Source: Martinezella lusitana
GTDB taxonomy: Bacteria; Pseudomonadota; Alphaproteobacteria; Rhizobiales; Rhizobiaceae
Length of the DNA: 51,810 nt
Direction of reading: 5' to 3'
NCBI RefSeq assembly: GCF_900094565.1
Contig: NZ_FMAF01000036.1
Location: forward strand, 1-51,810
In this document: positions 51,542 to 51,810 of the stretch, in pieces
Layout of the letters: each line of letters opens with the position of its first letter
Position numbering within the stretch: the first letter of the stretch is position 1
Made by a program: the position numbers and the translations under genes
The notes under the pieces: model-generated
What the model was told of the DNA's origin: nothing
Databases searched by the model: none
Seen by the model: the letters and a program-made list of their open reading frames with translations, nothing else

Positions 51542-51810
51542 TCAAGCGAGCTCCGTGCCATTACCGAGTTGCCAGTGTACGAACAGCTTCCGGTTTTCCC
51601 GCGCAATCTTTGCAACAAAGAGGCGCGCTTGCCCCAGGCGTTTGCGGAAGCGCTTATATTTCCGTTTAAACCAAACATAGAGGGTTTCGTTGATGTATCT
51701 CGCCATCGGATAAAGTGCCGAGCGCGAGTATTGCCCATAGTATGCGATCCATCCCCGAACGATCGGGTTTATCTCGCGAGCAATGTCATCCAACGTCACC
51801 TCCGTTCGTT
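51542..51810 (-). CDS. Group II intron maturase/reverse transcriptase, C-terminus (partial)
   Basis: The open frame enters from beyond the window end and stops at 51542. The visible ~89 residues are the maturase (X/GIIM) domain: LDDIAREINPIVRGWIAYYG, then SALYPMARYINETLYVWFKR and KYKRFRKRLGQARLFVAKIA. This domain binds the intron RNA and helps it splice. GTG 51799 is not taken as a start because the frame stays open further upstream (codons for TEV precede it). Confidence 0.88.
   Translation of the reverse strand, partial: RTEVTLDDIAREINPIVRGWIAYYGQYSRSALYPMARYINETLYVWFKRKYKRFRKRLGQARLFVAKIARENRKLFVHWQLGNGTELA

Larger units (their letters stand above)
51470..51810 (-). mobile_element. Group II intron, 3' part (runs off the window)
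   Basis: This part contains, on the minus strand, the end of the maturase gene, a 34-base domain V and a domain VI stem (GGCTGGAGG paired with CCTCCGGCC), and it ends near CCTAC at 51470 where the IS66 tnpC frame resumes. The boundary could be off by a few bases. The intron is inserted in the same orientation as its host gene, as required for splicing. Confidence 0.8.

Noticed and set aside
1..51810. CRISPR arrays, tRNA, rRNA or replication origins
   Set aside because: I looked for regularly spaced repeats, conserved tRNA arms and repABC-type genes and saw none.

Overview
The window reads as a piece of a rhizobial (Rhizobiaceae, Rhizobium/Agrobacterium-type) genome, probably an accessory or plasmid-like region. 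The reasons are a BcsN-ABZ cellulose operon of rhizobial layout, a vicibactin-type siderophore locus with an RpoI-like ECF sigma factor and TGA-N9-TCA iron-responsive (IRO/RirA-type) boxes, IS66 and IS21 elements, and pRiA4b ORF-3 and DUF6429 genes. No replication, rRNA or tRNA genes were seen. Both window ends lie inside a group II intron that interrupts an IS66 tnpC at the same codon region, so the ends look like breaks at a repeated element.

Layout. 1-565: 5' end of a group II intron (minus) inside a decayed IS66 tnpC. 0.7-8.65 kb: a visibly AT-richer surface-glycan block with a sulfotransferase-like/methyltransferase fusion, a KpsM-type ABC permease, a GT61 glycosyltransferase, a methyltransferase-like protein, a GT2-GT4 double glycosyltransferase and a second sulfotransferase-like protein. 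8.65-9.1 kb: a decayed small membrane-protein gene. 9094-11719: a complete IS21-family element (istA, istB) with 7-bp target duplications. 11.9-14.7 kb: cysD-cysNC (NodPQ type), the PAPS-making enzymes that sulfotransferases need.

14.8-37.6 kb: a siderophore island. On the minus strand lie an IucB-like acyltransferase, a MATE exporter, a cystathionine-lyase-type PLP enzyme, a second lysA that looks like the enterobacterial form, a cytochrome P450 and an LpxL-like acyltransferase. Divergently on the plus strand lie a single-module NRPS (degenerate C, A, T, TE), an IucD-type N-hydroxylase, a phosphopantetheinyl transferase, an ECF sigma factor, a GNAT and fhuC-fhuD-fhuB, followed by a TonB receptor (minus) and an IroE/Fes-like esterase (plus). 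The core resembles vicibactin biosynthesis, but the hydroxylase is lysine-type and a dedicated lysA is present, so the product may be an N6-hydroxylysine-based, ester-linked hydroxamate that is not vicibactin. This is the most likely undescribed system in the window.

37.7-47.0 kb: bcsN-bcsA-bcsB-bcsZ-TPR cellulose operon, preceded by a perfect CtrA-type TTAA-N7-TTAAC site. 47.1-49.6 kb: an acyltransferase-3 membrane protein and a third sulfotransferase-like protein with a coiled coil. 49.7-51.8 kb: DUF6429, a pRiA4b ORF-3-like gene coupled to the 3' half of IS66 tnpC, then the 3' end of a group II intron (domain V, domain VI and the C-terminus of its maturase). No search or computation was available; family calls rest on motifs and recalled family sequences.
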